Origin: Deltaproteobacteria bacterium
GTDB lineage: Bacteria; Myxococcota_A; UBA796; UBA2385
Reading direction: 5' to 3'
DNA length: 45,210 nt
NCBI GenBank assembly: GCA_016792625.1
Contig: JAEUKK010000140.1
Location: 1-45,210, forward strand
Below the pieces are notes generated by a model. The model saw nothing but the letters and a program-made list of their open reading frames with translations. It did no database searches and was not told the DNA's origin. Below, piece after piece: positions 34,776 through 42,277 of the stretch. Numbering within the stretch: the stretch's first letter is position 1; the number at the start of each line of letters is the position of its first letter. The translations under genes were made by a program, and so were the position numbers.

Positions 34776-35524
34776 TCGCAGTCCACGCGCAGGCCGAAGT
34801 TGGTCGCGCTGCCGTTCGGGCTGTCGACGATGACCAAGTAGTTGGTGTCTCGGGTGGAGTCGGCGACCACCAAAACGTCGCCGCCAGCGCGGCTGTCGTC
34901 AGCCTCACACTCCCACACCGGGTTGCCGGTCTCGGGGCAGTCGCCGTCGGACTCCCAGAACTCCCACCGGAGCGCGAAGAGGTCGAGCTCGTCGCAGGGG
35001 CCGTCGAGGGTGATGGTCGCGCGCAGCCCCGCGGGCACCCGCAGCGCGTAGGTGCGCTCGGGCCCGTCGTAGCTGCCCGCCGGGAAGGGGGCGCAGTACC
35101 AAGCGAGGTAGTCGTCGTCGTTCATCAAGGAGGAGCCGCCGTCGTTGGTCGCGAGGAGCTCCTCACCGCAGGAGATCGTATCGGCCACGCACTCATCGAC
35201 GCCCGGCGTCGCCGGGTAGGCCCCCGCTGTGCAGTCGACGGAGGGTTCGGGCTCACCCGAGTCGACCGCGGTGTCTTCGCCATCACCGCCGTCATCACCG
35301 CCCGAGTCGACATCAGCGTCAGCGTCGGCATCGGCGTCAGCATCGGCGTCAGCGTCGGTCTCGTCGACGACGATGTCCTCGTCGTCGGTGCCGTCGGTGC
35401 CCCCGCTGAAGGTCTCGCCTTCGGTCGGCTTCTCAAAGATGCTGCAGCCGGCGCCGGCGAGCAGCGCGGCCGCCAGCGCCCACCGAACCAGCGCTGCCCC
35501 CTCTCGTGTTGCGTCAGCCGTCAC
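34772..35524 (-). CDS. Secreted-type lipoprotein, paralogue of the 34116-34775 product
   Basis: A 250-residue lipoprotein with lipobox AGAGC, an acidic linker containing about seven DA repeats (see the DNA repeat at 35311-35359) and then the same pre-peptidase C-terminal-like sandwich as its neighbour, with C..E..C, YDGPERTYAL, DELDLFALRWEF, ECEAD and the closing VIVDSPNGSATNFGL-x-V-x-C. The GTG start has a strong AAGGAGG site. A GTAGCCT element on the minus strand (35545-35551) overlaps the exporter's stop and could act as a -10 box. It begins 23 bases after the ABC gene ends, so it may be cotranscribed with the exporter. Confidence 0.75.
   Translation of the reverse strand: MTADATREGAALVRWALAAALLAGAGCSIFEKPTEGETFSGGTDGTDDEDIVVDETDADADADADADADADVDSGGDDGGDGEDTAVDSGEPEPSVDCTAGAYPATPGVDECVADTISCGEELLATNDGGSSLMNDDDYLAWYCAPFPAGSYDGPERTYALRVPAGLRATITLDGPCDELDLFALRWEFWESDGDCPETGNPVWECEADDSRAGGDVLVVADSTRDTNYLVIVDSPNGSATNFGLRVDCE
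35311..35359. repeat. Six-base tandem repeat encoding an Asp-Ala run
   Basis: A run of about eight degenerate 6-bp units (GCGTCG, GCATCG, GCGTCA types) inside the lipoprotein gene encodes the alternating DADA stretch of the acidic linker. Such runs can change length by slippage. Confidence 0.7.
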
Positions 35525-35547
35525 GGGAACCTCCTTGGCAGCGCAGG

Positions 35548-37395
35548 CTACCCCACATCGGGCGCGCCCGCCTGAACCTGGGCCTGCGCAGGGCTCCCCT
35601 CGCCGAGGGCCACCTGCCCGGCGGCGACGAGGGCGGCGTAGCGCCCGCCGAGCGCGAGGAGCTCGGCGTGGGCGCCGAACTCAACGACCTGACCATCGGC
35701 CATCACCGCGATGCGATCCGCGCGCTGCACGGTCGAGAGGCGATGCGCCACGATGAGCACCGTCCGCCCCTCGAGGATGCGCCCGATGGCCTCTTGCACG
35801 AGGCCCTCGGTGAGCGAATCGACGCTGGCCGTGGCCTCGTCGAGGATGACCAGCACGGGATCGTGGGCCAGCGCGCGGGCAAAGGTGAGGAGCTGCCCCT
35901 CGCCCACGCTGAGATCGGCGCCCCGCTCGCGGAGCACGTGGCCCCAGCCGAGCCGCTCGACGAAGCCGGTCGCGTTCGCCGCCGCCGCGGCCGCCTCACG
36001 GGCCGTCACGCTGATCTCGGAGTTCCCCAGGTCGACGTTGAAGCTGAGCGGCTGGGCGAAGAGCTGGATGTCCTGCCGCACCGCGACGAGCTGCCGGCGC
36101 AGCCCAGCGGGATCGAGCGCGCGCAGCTCATGGCCGTCCACGCGCACGCTGCCGGTGTAGCCGTCATAGCTGCGGTCGAGCAGGCGCATCAGCGTGGTCT
36201 TGCCCGAGCCCGTGGCGCCCACGACCGCGACCGACTGCCCGGGCTCGACCCGCAGATCGACACCCTTGAGGACCTCGGGCTGGTCGGGCCGGTAGCGGAA
36301 GCGGACCCCCTCGAGCACCAAGGCGCCCCGCAGCCGCGGGGCCGCCACCGTGCCTGGCTCGACCTTGTCGTTGACGTCAAGCAGCCAGAAGAGGCGCTGC
36401 AAGGAGGTTGCGGCGCGCTGCAAGATCGTGATCTTGCCGGATAGCTCTCGTAGCGGCCGGAAGAGCCGGTCGAGGTAGTCCATAAAGGCGACGAGCAGGC
36501 CGACGCTCAGCGGCGGGGCCGCGCCCTCGATCCCCACCGCGGCGAGCGCGTCGGCGGCGAGGCCGGTGCCCCCCCAGAGCACCACCGCCACGAAGATGCG
36601 CGAGGCGCCGTCCACCACGGCGAACATGGCCGCGTCGTAGATGTTGGCCGACTTGTTCGCCTCGGTGAAGGTGCGCGAGCGGCGCGCAAACTCGGCCTCG
36701 GCCCAAGGCTGCGCCCCCTGGAGCTGGATGACCTGCGCGCCATCGACCCGCTCGGCGAGAAAGGCGTTGAGATCAGCTTGGGCCTCGCGCACGACCACGA
36801 ACAGCCGCTTGAGTTGCAGGCGCATCCACTCGATGGAGCCGAGCAAGGGCGGCGCGAGGAGCAGCAACAGCAGGCTCAACTGCCAGTTGAGCCAGAGCAT
36901 CGTGCCGCCGATGCCCAGGATGAGGAGCAGGTCAAGCACGATGGAGACGACGCCGGACGCGATGCTCTCGCCGAGCGCCTCGACGTCGTTGGTCACCCGG
37001 GTCAGCAGCTTGCCCGCCGGCTGCCGGTCGAAAAAGCGCTGGGCGAGGGTGAGCGCGTGGCTGTACAGCGCCTTGCGCAGCCGAAGGATGGTGCGCTCGC
37101 CGCCCCAGGACAGCGCGAGGCTGTAGGCCGCCTCGGTGATGTAGGCCCCAAGCACCGCCGCGAGGTACAGCAAAGCAACCTGGTCGAGCCCATCGAGGAC
37201 CTCGGGCACGAGGTGCCCGTCGATGGCCTCTTTGAGCAGCAGGGGCTGGGCGAGGTTCAGCGCAGCGATGGCCGGCGTGAGCAGCAGCGCCAAGCCCAAG
37301 GTCCACGCGTCGGGGCGCACGAAGGGCCAGAGCCGGCCGACCAGCTGCAGATCGGAGGCTTGATCGAGGCCACGCTCGTCGTCGGGCGCGCTCAC
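35548..37395 (-). CDS. ABC exporter half-transporter, consensus-site subunit (MdlB-like)
   Basis: A 615-residue type IV (B-family) ABC exporter: six hydrophobic helices in the first 330 residues and a nucleotide-binding domain with Walker A GATGSGKTT, Q-loop VRQDIQLF, ABC signature LSVGEGQ, Walker B VLVILDEATASVD with the catalytic Glu, and switch His in VAHRLS. LSVGxxQ is also found in E. coli MdlB-type subunits. The GTG at 37395 overlaps the partner gene's stop (GTGA at 37392-37395), fixing the start; the open frame further up is shadow. With the next gene it should form a heterodimeric exporter for an unidentified substrate. Confidence 0.9.
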   Translation of the reverse strand: MSAPDDERGLDQASDLQLVGRLWPFVRPDAWTLGLALLLTPAIAALNLAQPLLLKEAIDGHLVPEVLDGLDQVALLYLAAVLGAYITEAAYSLALSWGGERTILRLRKALYSHALTLAQRFFDRQPAGKLLTRVTNDVEALGESIASGVVSIVLDLLLILGIGGTMLWLNWQLSLLLLLLAPPLLGSIEWMRLQLKRLFVVVREAQADLNAFLAERVDGAQVIQLQGAQPWAEAEFARRSRTFTEANKSANIYDAAMFAVVDGASRIFVAVVLWGGTGLAADALAAVGIEGAAPPLSVGLLVAFMDYLDRLFRPLRELSGKITILQRAATSLQRLFWLLDVNDKVEPGTVAAPRLRGALVLEGVRFRYRPDQPEVLKGVDLRVEPGQSVAVVGATGSGKTTLMRLLDRSYDGYTGSVRVDGHELRALDPAGLRRQLVAVRQDIQLFAQPLSFNVDLGNSEISVTAREAAAAAANATGFVERLGWGHVLRERGADLSVGEGQLLTFARALAHDPVLVILDEATASVDSLTEGLVQEAIGRILEGRTVLIVAHRLSTVQRADRIAVMADGQVVEFGAHAELLALGGRYAALVAAGQVALGEGSPAQAQVQAGAPDVG

Positions 37396-39251
37396 GCCGC
37401 ACCCCCGACCGCGGCGCCATCGGCGCCTTCCCCGCGGGGGAGCTGGGCCCGCCACGCCTCGCGGAAGGGACCATCCCGCTCGATGAGCACAGCGGGCGGA
37501 CCCTGGTCGACCAGCCGCCCCTCGTCGAGGACCAACACCAGATCGGCGTGCCGCAGCGCGCTCACCCGATGGCTGACGATGAAGGTGGTCGGCGCCACGC
37601 CCCCCGCGCCCAGCGAGCGCAGGGCGCCGACGAGCTGGGCCTCGGTCGCGTGATCGACCGCGCTGAGCACGTCGTCGAGCAGCAACAGGCCGCCCGGCCG
37701 ACGGGCGAGCTTGTGCAGCGCGCGGGCCAAGGCCACCCGCTGGCGTTGGCCGCCAGACAACATCACGCCGCGCTCACCGACCACCGTCTCGACCCCGGCG
37801 GGGAAGCTCGACAGGTCGGCGCGCAGCGCGGCCAAGGCCAGCGACCGGTCGAGCGCATCGGATGGCCCCCGCGGCCCGACCTCGACGTTGTCGGCGATGG
37901 TCTCGCTGAACAAGAACGGCCGCTGCCACGCCATGCACACCAAGTTTTGCCAGGCCCGCAGCTGCACTGCGCGCAGGTCAGCCGCTTGGTCGGGGCCGGT
38001 GCCCACCCGCACCGCGCCGGCCGGCGGGTCGATCAGGCGGGCGAGCACCTTGAGCAGCGTCGTCTTGCCGCTGCCCGTGCGACCGAAGACCCCGACCACC
38101 GCGCCTGGCTGCACCGTGAAGCGCAGATCATGGAGCACCTGTTTGTCGGGCGCCTCGGGGTAGGCCACCGACAGCCCATCGACCGAGATCCAGGGGGCGC
38201 CGTCGACCGGCGCGGGCGGCGCATCGGGGCCCTCGGGCTGGTCGTGCGGGGTGTCGAGCAGGTCAAAGATGCGCTGGATGCTGACACTGCCCCGTTGAAA
38301 GACGGAGAGCATCCACCCCATGGAGCGGAGGGGGGGCAAAAGGATGCCCAGCAAGGTGGCAAATGCGGCCACCTCGCCCACCGACAGCTCGCCCCGGATG
38401 GCCATCGGCCCGCCCACATAGAGCAGCACAAAAATGGACAGGCTGCCCGCCAACAGCAGCGAGGGGAAGGCCACGCCGCCCAGGAGGGCCCCCCGCATGC
38501 GCGTGCGGAGCAGCGCGGTCGCCTTGTCTTCAAAGCGCTCGATGAAGCGCGGCTCTGCGACAAAGCCCTGGATGGTGGCGATGCCCTGGAAGCTCGACAG
38601 CACGTGCTCAGACAGCTCGCCGAGCTGCTCTTGCGACCGCCGGTGCAGGCTCATCACCAAAGAGCTGCTCTGCTGGACGACGACCAAGCCCACGAAGATC
38701 GGGATCGCGCTGAGCACGGTCAATATGGGCGAGAGGGCCCACATCTTCCACCCGGTCATGACCAGGGCCATGCTGACGTTGACGGCCTGCATCAGGCCAA
38801 AGCCGACGACCGCCCGCGCGAAGGTGATGTCATTGGCCGCCCGGCTGATGATGTCGCCGGTGGTGTGGCGGGCGAAAAAGCTGGCCCGGCGGGACAGGAG
38901 GTCACGAAACATGTCGTCGCGGAGGTCGCGCTCGATGTCGCGGCCGGGGTTGAACACGAGCACCCGCGACAAGGTGCGGACCACGATGACCAGCGCGCCC
39001 ATCAGCACCACGGCTGCGACCGGCCCCCCGAGCGCCTCACCCGCGCGGTACCGATCCAGCGCGACGCCGATGGACACTGGGATCTCGACGGTCAGCCAAT
39101 TGGTGAGGCCCAAGGTCAGCAAGCCGCCCAGGTACCGCCAGCGATGCACCCACGCATAGCGCCGGAGCAAGCGGAAGATCGGAGCGAGGACGGCGCGCAC
39201 AGCGCCCCGGGGTGCGGGCGCCGTCGCGGCCGCGGTGGTCTGCGAACTCAT
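37392..39251 (-). CDS. ABC exporter half-transporter, degenerate-site subunit (MdlA-like)
   Basis: A 619-residue exporter half with six membrane helices and a full set of nucleotide-binding motifs: Walker A GRTGSGKTT, Q-loop MAWQRPFLF, signature LSGGQRQR, switch His in VSHRVSALR. Walker B reads LLLLDDVLSAVD, so the catalytic Glu is replaced by Asp, the same change seen in the degenerate site of heterodimeric exporters such as MdlA and TM287. Pairing with the coupled consensus subunit gives one active and one slow ATP site. It is first in the minus-strand run and starts near 39251 with only a weak ribosome binding site visible. Confidence 0.9.
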   Translation of the reverse strand: MSSQTTAAATAPAPRGAVRAVLAPIFRLLRRYAWVHRWRYLGGLLTLGLTNWLTVEIPVSIGVALDRYRAGEALGGPVAAVVLMGALVIVVRTLSRVLVFNPGRDIERDLRDDMFRDLLSRRASFFARHTTGDIISRAANDITFARAVVGFGLMQAVNVSMALVMTGWKMWALSPILTVLSAIPIFVGLVVVQQSSSLVMSLHRRSQEQLGELSEHVLSSFQGIATIQGFVAEPRFIERFEDKATALLRTRMRGALLGGVAFPSLLLAGSLSIFVLLYVGGPMAIRGELSVGEVAAFATLLGILLPPLRSMGWMLSVFQRGSVSIQRIFDLLDTPHDQPEGPDAPPAPVDGAPWISVDGLSVAYPEAPDKQVLHDLRFTVQPGAVVGVFGRTGSGKTTLLKVLARLIDPPAGAVRVGTGPDQAADLRAVQLRAWQNLVCMAWQRPFLFSETIADNVEVGPRGPSDALDRSLALAALRADLSSFPAGVETVVGERGVMLSGGQRQRVALARALHKLARRPGGLLLLDDVLSAVDHATEAQLVGALRSLGAGGVAPTTFIVSHRVSALRHADLVLVLDEGRLVDQGPPAVLIERDGPFREAWRAQLPRGEGADGAAVGGAA

Positions 39252-39318
39252 GGCGGCGGCTTAGCCCGCCCGAGGGGTGAGCGGTAGGCCAGGACAGCAA
39301 ACATCGGTCATCCTTTGT

Positions 39319-39370
39319 CCCCAAATTGTGGTCACCCTGGGTGACAGGCGCGCAGGGGATCGGCTACGCT
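39319..39370. promoter_or_regulatory. Two adjacent dyads and a candidate rightward promoter
   Basis: In the gap between divergent genes lies a perfect 15-bp dyad GTCACCCTGGGTGAC (39331-39345) and next to it an imperfect AT-rich dyad CCCCAAATTGTGG (39319-39331). GTGACA (39341-39346), 18 bases and TACGCT (39365-39370) form a plausible -35/-10 pair for the M28 peptidase gene, so a protein on the dyad would cover the -35. Confidence 0.45.
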
Positions 39371-39438
39371 CCCGAGGGGACGACGCAGAGGCCCCTCACT
39401 CCGGTCGAGGCCGCTTCGCCGACAGAGGTGCACTGAAC

Positions 39439-41079
39439 ATGAAATCAGACAACTTCTGTTCAGATGACAATGGCGCCTCCACACCGCGCGCCGCGGGGCG
39501 CCCGCCCCCGCAGGCCCAGCGCACCCACGCCGCCCTGCGCTGGGTGTGCTGCGTATTGCTCAGCGTTCTGGTGCAGCTCGGCGCGCCCGCCGCCTCGGCC
39601 CAAGGCCCTGCGCGCCCCGCGCCTGCCGCCTCGGGTGATGGGCTCGCCCGCATGCGGGCCGACCAGGCCTGGCTGGTCGACCAGATCGGGCCCCGACCGG
39701 GGGGCTCCGCGGCCGAGCAGGCAGGCGCCGACGGCGTCGCTGCCCGGCTCCGCGCCGCCGGGTGGGATCCGCAGCCGATCATCCGTCCGAGCAACCTGAT
39801 CGCGTGCAGGGGCGCGCCCCGGCGGGTTTTTCTGGCCCACATCGACAGCGTGCCCGGCAGCCCTGGCGCGGTCGACAACGCCGCTGCGGTCGCCGTGCTG
39901 CTCGAGCTCGCCCGCGACCCCGCGCCACAAGACCTCTGCCTCGCCTTCCCCGACCGGGAAGAGCTCGGCCTCGAAGGCAGCGCGGCGATGGCCGCCCACG
40001 GGCCTTGGGGGGCAGCGCCGCCCGAGCTCGCCGTGGCCCTCGACCTCGTCGGGCACGGCGAGCTGCGGGTCATGGGCCTCGGTCGGCGCTGGTCCGACAG
40101 CGGCTTGGCTTGGCTGCACGCCGCGACGGCGGGCGGCGCGGGGGTCCCCTTCGTCCACCGCCTGTACTCCCGCGCCCTGCCCCACATGGAGCGCAGTGAC
40201 CACGCCCCCTTCGCCGACCGTGGCAGCCCCGCGCTCCTCGTCTTTGGCGTCGGCGAGGGCGAGATCTTCGACCGCTACCACCAGCCCACCGACGACCTGC
40301 TCCGGGGCCAGCCGGGCGACGGCGCGGCCTTGATCGACGCCCTGCGCTTCGTCCAGGGCCTCGCGCGGGCGCCGCCGATGCCCCCGCCGGTTCCCGGCGG
40401 CGAGGCCCTACACATCGGCGGGCTGCTCCTGCCGTCGGCCTGGGCCTGGGTCTGCTTCGGGCTCGCGGTCGCCCTCTGCCTCGTCGATCTGCGCAGGCCG
40501 CCGCCGCTGCTCCGCTTGCTGTGGGTGCCGCCCCTCGCCGTTGGCTTGGGCGCGGTCGGGGCAGCGCTGAGCGTCGCGGCCTTCGACCTCATGCTCCCCT
40601 GGGGCGCTGCGCGTGGCCTGCGCCCGCCTGCGGTCACCGCCGAGCAGACCGCCGACGCGGTGATGGGGCTCCCCACCCGAGGCTGGTGGGCCGGCGCGCT
40701 GCTCACCCCGGTGATCGCCGTGCTGCTGCTCATCGGCGCGCGGTACGCGACCCGCCGGCTGCTCCCCGACCCGCGGCTCTCGCCCTGGGCCGCCACGCTC
40801 AGCGCGGGCGCAGCCCTGGCGCTCGACCCGATGTTGGCGGGGGTCTTCGCGGCCGCGGCGCTGGCCGCCCGTGTCCACCCAGCGCTCGCCGCCGCGCCGG
40901 CGGCCCTGCTCCTGCGCCCGGACGCCCTGCGCCAGCTCGCCTTCCACGGCCTGATAGAGCCCGCCGGCTGGGGCGCGCTCTGCGGCCTGCTCGCGCTGGG
41001 CCTCGCGGCCCGGGCCCACCGCGGCGCGGCGCAGGCGCCCCCACCGCCGAGCGACGCGGGCCGCGAACATCGAGGATGA
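39439..41079 (+). CDS. M28-family zinc aminopeptidase with multispan C-terminal region
   Basis: A 546-residue protein. After about 30 hydrophilic residues comes a hydrophobic export or anchor segment (WVCCVLLSVLVQLGAP, then ASA), and then an M28 peptidase domain with AHIDS and VDNAAAVAVLLELA (metal ligands His and Asp), REELGLEGS (catalytic and metal Glu), an Asp in the ALDLVGHG segment, and SDHAPFADRGSPALL with the last His. All active-site residues look intact. From about residue 330 to the end there are six or so hydrophobic helices, like membrane-bound M28 enzymes. The ATG at 39439 has GAGGTG nearby, though the start is less certain than others. The next gene starts two bases after the stop. 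Confidence 0.82.
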   Translation: MKSDNFCSDDNGASTPRAAGRPPPQAQRTHAALRWVCCVLLSVLVQLGAPAASAQGPARPAPAASGDGLARMRADQAWLVDQIGPRPGGSAAEQAGADGVAARLRAAGWDPQPIIRPSNLIACRGAPRRVFLAHIDSVPGSPGAVDNAAAVAVLLELARDPAPQDLCLAFPDREELGLEGSAAMAAHGPWGAAPPELAVALDLVGHGELRVMGLGRRWSDSGLAWLHAATAGGAGVPFVHRLYSRALPHMERSDHAPFADRGSPALLVFGVGEGEIFDRYHQPTDDLLRGQPGDGAALIDALRFVQGLARAPPMPPPVPGGEALHIGGLLLPSAWAWVCFGLAVALCLVDLRRPPPLLRLLWVPPLAVGLGAVGAALSVAAFDLMLPWGAARGLRPPAVTAEQTADAVMGLPTRGWWAGALLTPVIAVLLLIGARYATRRLLPDPRLSPWAATLSAGAALALDPMLAGVFAAAALAARVHPALAAAPAALLLRPDALRQLAFHGLIEPAGWGALCGLLALGLAARAHRGAAQAPPPPSDAGREHRG

Positions 41080-41080
41080 C

Positions 41081-41935
41081 GTGCAGATCACTGTTCACCA
41101 GCACCTCCGCAGCCCAGGGGTCGACCGCTGGCTCGACCGCCTCGACCGGGCTGCGCTGCGGCTGGGGCGGCCCCAGGCGCCCGCGCCGACGAAGCTCGAG
41201 CTCCGCTCTGCCGCCGGCTACCCCCTGCACGCGGCGGTCTGGTCACCGACCGGTCCGGGCCCGCACCCGACCGTGGTCCTCGTCCCGGACCACGGCGCCG
41301 AGGGCGCGGCGGTGGGGGCGCCCCACAGCCCGATCCAGCCCGGCGAGCTGACCGCCGCGGGGATCCGCTGCGCGACGCTAGACCTCGCCGGCCGGGGCCA
41401 GAGCTGGGGGGAAGACGACTTCGGCGGGCCAGAGCACCAAGACGACGTGGCGCAGCTCGTCGCGGCCCTGGTGGGGCAGGCCCGGGGTGGCCGCGTGGGC
41501 CTCATCGGCCTTGGCGGCGGCAACCAGGCCGCGCTGGGGGCCGCCCGGCGCTTGGCCGGCGCCGTCCCTTGGGTGATCGACTGGGAGGGCCCCGCCGACG
41601 CTGAGACCACCCGCAGCCTCTACGGCGAGGACAGCCCGCCGCTCGGCGTGGACGACGCCCGCTGGTGGTCGACCCGGGCCGCGGTCGCGCAGATCCCCGC
41701 GCTGCCTTGCGGCTACGTGCGCCTCCAGGCAGAAGAAGACCACCGGAAGCTTGGCGAGCTGCGCCACGCGCTCCGCTGCCTGCACGCGGCGGCCGACGGG
41801 CGGCCCGCCTGGTTTCAGATCAACGACCACCCCCGGGGTGAGCGCCCGCTCCGCCCGGTGTGGATCGGGCGGGGCCTGCTCCCCGCCCGGGCCGCCCTGC
41901 TGCAGAAGATCCGCACGCTCTGCGCCGCTGGCTGA
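41081..41935 (+). CDS. Alpha/beta-hydrolase-like protein without nucleophile serine
   Basis: A 284-residue protein with the alpha/beta-hydrolase framework: strand TVVLVPDHG, ATLDLAGRGQSWG as a typical turn, and the elbow GLIGLGGGNQ where the catalytic GxSxG is expected. The central Ser is Gly145, so ordinary esterase or peptidase activity is unlikely. A His near the C-terminus (NDHPRGERP) may occupy the usual His position. The start is a GTG with GAGGATGAC before it, two bases after the M28 stop. The tight coupling suggests it works with the peptidase, perhaps as a binding protein for its substrates or products. Confidence 0.65.
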   Translation: MQITVHQHLRSPGVDRWLDRLDRAALRLGRPQAPAPTKLELRSAAGYPLHAAVWSPTGPGPHPTVVLVPDHGAEGAAVGAPHSPIQPGELTAAGIRCATLDLAGRGQSWGEDDFGGPEHQDDVAQLVAALVGQARGGRVGLIGLGGGNQAALGAARRLAGAVPWVIDWEGPADAETTRSLYGEDSPPLGVDDARWWSTRAAVAQIPALPCGYVRLQAEEDHRKLGELRHALRCLHAAADGRPAWFQINDHPRGERPLRPVWIGRGLLPARAALLQKIRTLCAAG

Positions 41936-41962
41936 GCGCCGCCCCCCTCCACCGAGCACCCC

Positions 41963-42235
41963 ATGTTCACCGCCGCCCTCGGGCTCACCCAAACGCCCAC
42001 CCACGCCCTGATCACCCTGCTCCGCGCGATCTACAAGAAGGAGCTCAGCCCGCCCCTCAGCCTGCCCGACCTCACCCGGCACGGCCTCCAGTTCTGTGCG
42101 GCCGAGCTCCAGGGCGCCCTTCGTGGGCTCGACGCGCCCGCGGTGACCGCCGTGCTGGTCTGCGTCATCGCCGAGCGCCGCGCCCAAGAGCAGCGCGCCG
42201 GAGCGGCGAGCGCGCCCCCGGAAACGCAGGGCTAA
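41963..42235 (+). CDS. Small hypothetical protein
   Basis: A 90-residue, mostly helical protein with HALITLLRAIYKKELSPPLSLPDLTRHGLQFCAAELQGALRGLDAPAVTAVLVCVIAERR as its main conserved-looking part. There is no signal peptide or clear membrane helix and no recognised family. The ATG follows the alpha/beta-hydrolase-like stop by 27 bases, in the same direction, so it probably shares that transcript. The tail is Ala/Gly/Gln-rich. The coding status is fairly likely from its codon bias and spacing but is not proven. Confidence 0.55.
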   Translation: MFTAALGLTQTPTHALITLLRAIYKKELSPPLSLPDLTRHGLQFCAAELQGALRGLDAPAVTAVLVCVIAERRAQEQRAGAASAPPETQG

Positions 42236-42241
42236 ACGAGA

Positions 42242-42276
42242 GGACGGGAGCCGTCCGCAGCACCCCGGGGCGGTGC
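42242..42276. terminator. Two hairpins between convergent genes, likely bidirectional terminator
   Basis: GGACGG (42242-42247), a GAG loop and CCGTCC (42251-42256) form a perfect stem; GCACC (42260-42264) pairs with GGTGC (42272-42276) around CCGGGGC just after it. Both stems lie between convergent stop codons. No T-tract is visible. Confidence 0.5.
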
Positions 42277-42277
42277 C

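Noticed and set aside
33645..34841. A 398-residue plus-strand frame opposite the lipoprotein genes
   Set aside because: It crosses several genes of the minus strand, is Arg/Ala/Gly low complexity and has no ribosome binding site.
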